A DNA stretch of 5,821 bases, from assembly GCA_002371375.1 (NCBI GenBank), contig DFIB01000052.1:1-5821 (forward strand). Reading direction: 5' to 3'. The position numbers and the translations under genes are program-made. Below, piece by piece: positions 4,399 through 5,821 of the stretch. The stretch is from Mageeibacillus sp. UBA3708. Lineage in GTDB: Bacteria > Bacillota > Clostridia > Saccharofermentanales > Saccharofermentanaceae. The notes under the pieces are model-generated. The model saw only the letters and a program-made list of their open reading frames with translations, made no database searches and was not told the DNA's origin. Every line of letters begins with the position of its first letter. Within the stretch, counting starts at the first letter, position 1.

Positions 4399-5821
4399 TC
4401 ACAGAGTCGAGATATTGATGCCGTCTTCCTTAAGTCTCTTCTTATCCGTGTACATACGCGTATCTGCAAGCTTCTCTGCTTCGCCTACAGTATTCATTCC
4501 GTTCTCATAAGCAGCGATCCCGCATGCGATATTAAGAGGTATCGGAGGATTCTCTTCCCTGTTATAACGTTCGATCTCAGAGGTCATCATATTGAATGCT
4601 TCAACGACCTTCTTCTCATGGTCATCGCCCTTGATGATCGTGAAGAACTCATCGCCGCCTATCCTGAAGCATTCGCCGTATCTGCCGAAGCTGTTTAGGA
4701 TGATCCGGGCAGCCGCCTTGATGTGACGGTCACCCTCACTATGTCCGTAGAGGTCGTTTACGGTCTTCAGGTAGTTAATGTCGAGGAGTGCCAGGGACGC
4801 CTTGGCTGAACCGTCCTCAGACAGCTCCTTCTCAGCCTCATCGAAAGACAGTCTGTTGGAAAGCCCCGTCAGTCCGTCAACGCGCGCAAGGCGGATCATC
4901 GTCTCAGCTTCACCGTTCTTCCTGTTGATGACCATGATGTTATTGATCTCGTAGACAGCCAGTATGACAATGAATATCCCGAGACCGTAATGGACAGTAT
5001 GGATCTTATAGTTGCTCTTCTCGATGTAATACAGGGTAATGTCGATCACACACGTGATCATCAGTATGAGAAATGCAATGACAAGCCATTTGTTCTTAAT
5101 GACATCTGTCTTCTTGTTGTGCACGGTCTTCAGGAAGAATACCACCAGCATGATCATCGAGATGAAGATATTCGTATGTATCGACATGAGCAGAACGTTG
5201 TAGTCGAAGATGCCTGTTACCATCGTGAGAAATATCATAAAGAACAGTGTGAATGAAGCGGAGCAGATCGTCAGGGGAACGCCCTTGTTCAGGTTGTCAG
5301 TATAGGCTGCAACGAACAGGATGAGAGGGACGGGTACGAGTGATAATGACGTATACTCTGCCAGTCTTGGCAAGACAGAATCCATGAAAAGGAGCTGCCA
5401 GATATTAGTGGATGCCATCAGATAACAGGCAACGAGGATCGACACCGTTCCAAGCGCTATCGTCTCGATCTTGCCGTTCTTGCCCGTGTGGAAGACGATG
5501 CCCATGCCGATGATTATGATACCGATTATGCACGAAGAGAAGCACATCGTAAACTCTAGGATGCCGGCACTGATACCATCCTTCAGGTAAATGTTGCCCT
5601 CCGTCATCTTCGCATTGCGGAACGAGGTCCAGCTGTTGACGGTAAGAGCCTCATACTCGATCTTCAGGTGGCCTGTACCCTTGAAGAAGGGAATGTTTAC
5701 AAAGTGAGTGTAGTCGCCGTAGTATTTGCCGTAATAGAACTTGATCTCAGGGTGGAAATCATAGATCTGCTCGTCGTTGAGATACACCTTGAAGAACAGA
5801 TTGCTTGTCTCAAAGCAAAAG
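4399..5821 (-). CDS. 7TM-DISM-like membrane diguanylate cyclase (GGDEF), N-terminus beyond window
   Basis: The frame is open to the right edge, so the gene is 5'-truncated by the window; a GTG at 5787 is only an internal Val in 'FKVYLNDEQ'. Visible are 473 residues, numbered here from codon 5820-5818. Residues 1-85 look like the end of a beta-rich extracellular sensory domain of the 7TMR-DISM type (FETSN, VYLNDEQIY, then YYGKYYGDY). Seven membrane helices follow at about 86-110, 119-137, 157-174, 180-203, 210-231, 244-266 and 277-298. The C-terminal cyclase domain has LTGLSNR (317-323), LLDINYLKTVNDLYGHSEGD (345-364) and RIGGDEF (386-392; GGDEF codons at 4659-4645). All key residues for GTP and metal binding are present, so it probably makes cyclic di-GMP. 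The inhibitory RxxD site, normally five residues before GGDEF, is absent (GRYG instead). The signal sensed is unknown. The gene ends convergently against the CPBP gene with no spacer. Confidence 0.93.
   Translation of the reverse strand, partial: FCFETSNLFFKVYLNDEQIYDFHPEIKFYYGKYYGDYTHFVNIPFFKGTGHLKIEYEALTVNSWTSFRNAKMTEGNIYLKDGISAGILEFTMCFSSCIIGIIIIGMGIVFHTGKNGKIETIALGTVSILVACYLMASTNIWQLLFMDSVLPRLAEYTSLSLVPVPLILFVAAYTDNLNKGVPLTICSASFTLFFMIFLTMVTGIFDYNVLLMSIHTNIFISMIMLVVFFLKTVHNKKTDVIKNKWLVIAFLILMITCVIDITLYYIEKSNYKIHTVHYGLGIFIVILAVYEINNIMVINRKNGEAETMIRLARVDGLTGLSNRLSFDEAEKELSEDGSAKASLALLDINYLKTVNDLYGHSEGDRHIKAAARIILNSFGRYGECFRIGGDEFFTIIKGDDHEKKVVEAFNMMTSEIERYNREENPPIPLNIACGIAAYENGMNTVGEAEKLADTRMYTDKKRLKEDGINISTL

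Noticed and set aside
5785..5787. GTG as the start of the diguanylate cyclase
   Set aside because: The frame continues upstream to the window edge with coherent sensory-domain sequence (FETSNLFFK) and there is no ribosome site, so this is an internal Val.
1..5821. CRISPR array, tRNA, rRNA, insertion sequence or phage attachment site
   Set aside because: No regularly spaced repeats, cloverleaf-like segments, rRNA sequence, transposase or terminal inverted repeats were seen on reading both strands.

Overview
The window reads as chromosomal DNA of a Firmicute, most likely a Clostridia/Lachnospiraceae-type anaerobe. The reasons are strong AGGAGG-type ribosome binding sites, A+T-rich promoters with TTGACA/TATAAT-like boxes, moderate G+C in coding DNA, a TetR regulator with the 'GCSTQPI' style of recognition helix, and a diguanylate cyclase with the 7TM architecture common in that group. 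The taxonomic call is inference from style only. There is no rRNA, tRNA, CRISPR array, transposase, phage gene or insertion sequence. Eight protein genes are visible; the two at the window edges are cut.

Left block (1-1040, minus strand): a probable operon read right to left. It holds a four-helix membrane protein of unknown function (TTG start), a small membrane-anchored heavy-metal-associated (HMA) domain protein with a GMHCANC metal site, and the first 27 codons of a probable class I SAM-dependent methyltransferase. A good promoter (TTGAAA-N17-TAAAAT) drives the block from 1118-1090, and a perfect inverted repeat lies at its predicted transcription start.

Middle block (1041-3000): a TRIC/UPF0126 family channel gene runs divergently on the plus strand and ends in a nested palindrome that probably terminates it. 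Converging on it from the right are two overlapping minus-strand genes for paralogous proteins: two membrane helices, a winged-helix-like domain and a C-terminal four-cysteine zinc ribbon. I do not recognise a named function for this pair.

Right block (2994-5821): an A+T-rich divergent promoter region separates the zinc-ribbon pair from a plus-strand two-gene operon, a TetR-family repressor followed 2 nt later by a CPBP-family (CAAX protease-like) membrane protein whose first catalytic motif is altered. A 10+10 bp perfect inverted repeat just downstream of the tetR -10 box is a strong candidate autoregulatory operator. The CPBP gene ends exactly where a convergent gene ends, with no intergenic base. 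That gene encodes a 7TM-DISM-like diguanylate cyclase with an intact GGDEF motif, and its 5' end lies outside the window.

Most genes fall into familiar families. The least explained parts are the tandem zinc-ribbon membrane proteins beside the TetR/CPBP pair, and the four-helix protein-HMA-methyltransferase operon.
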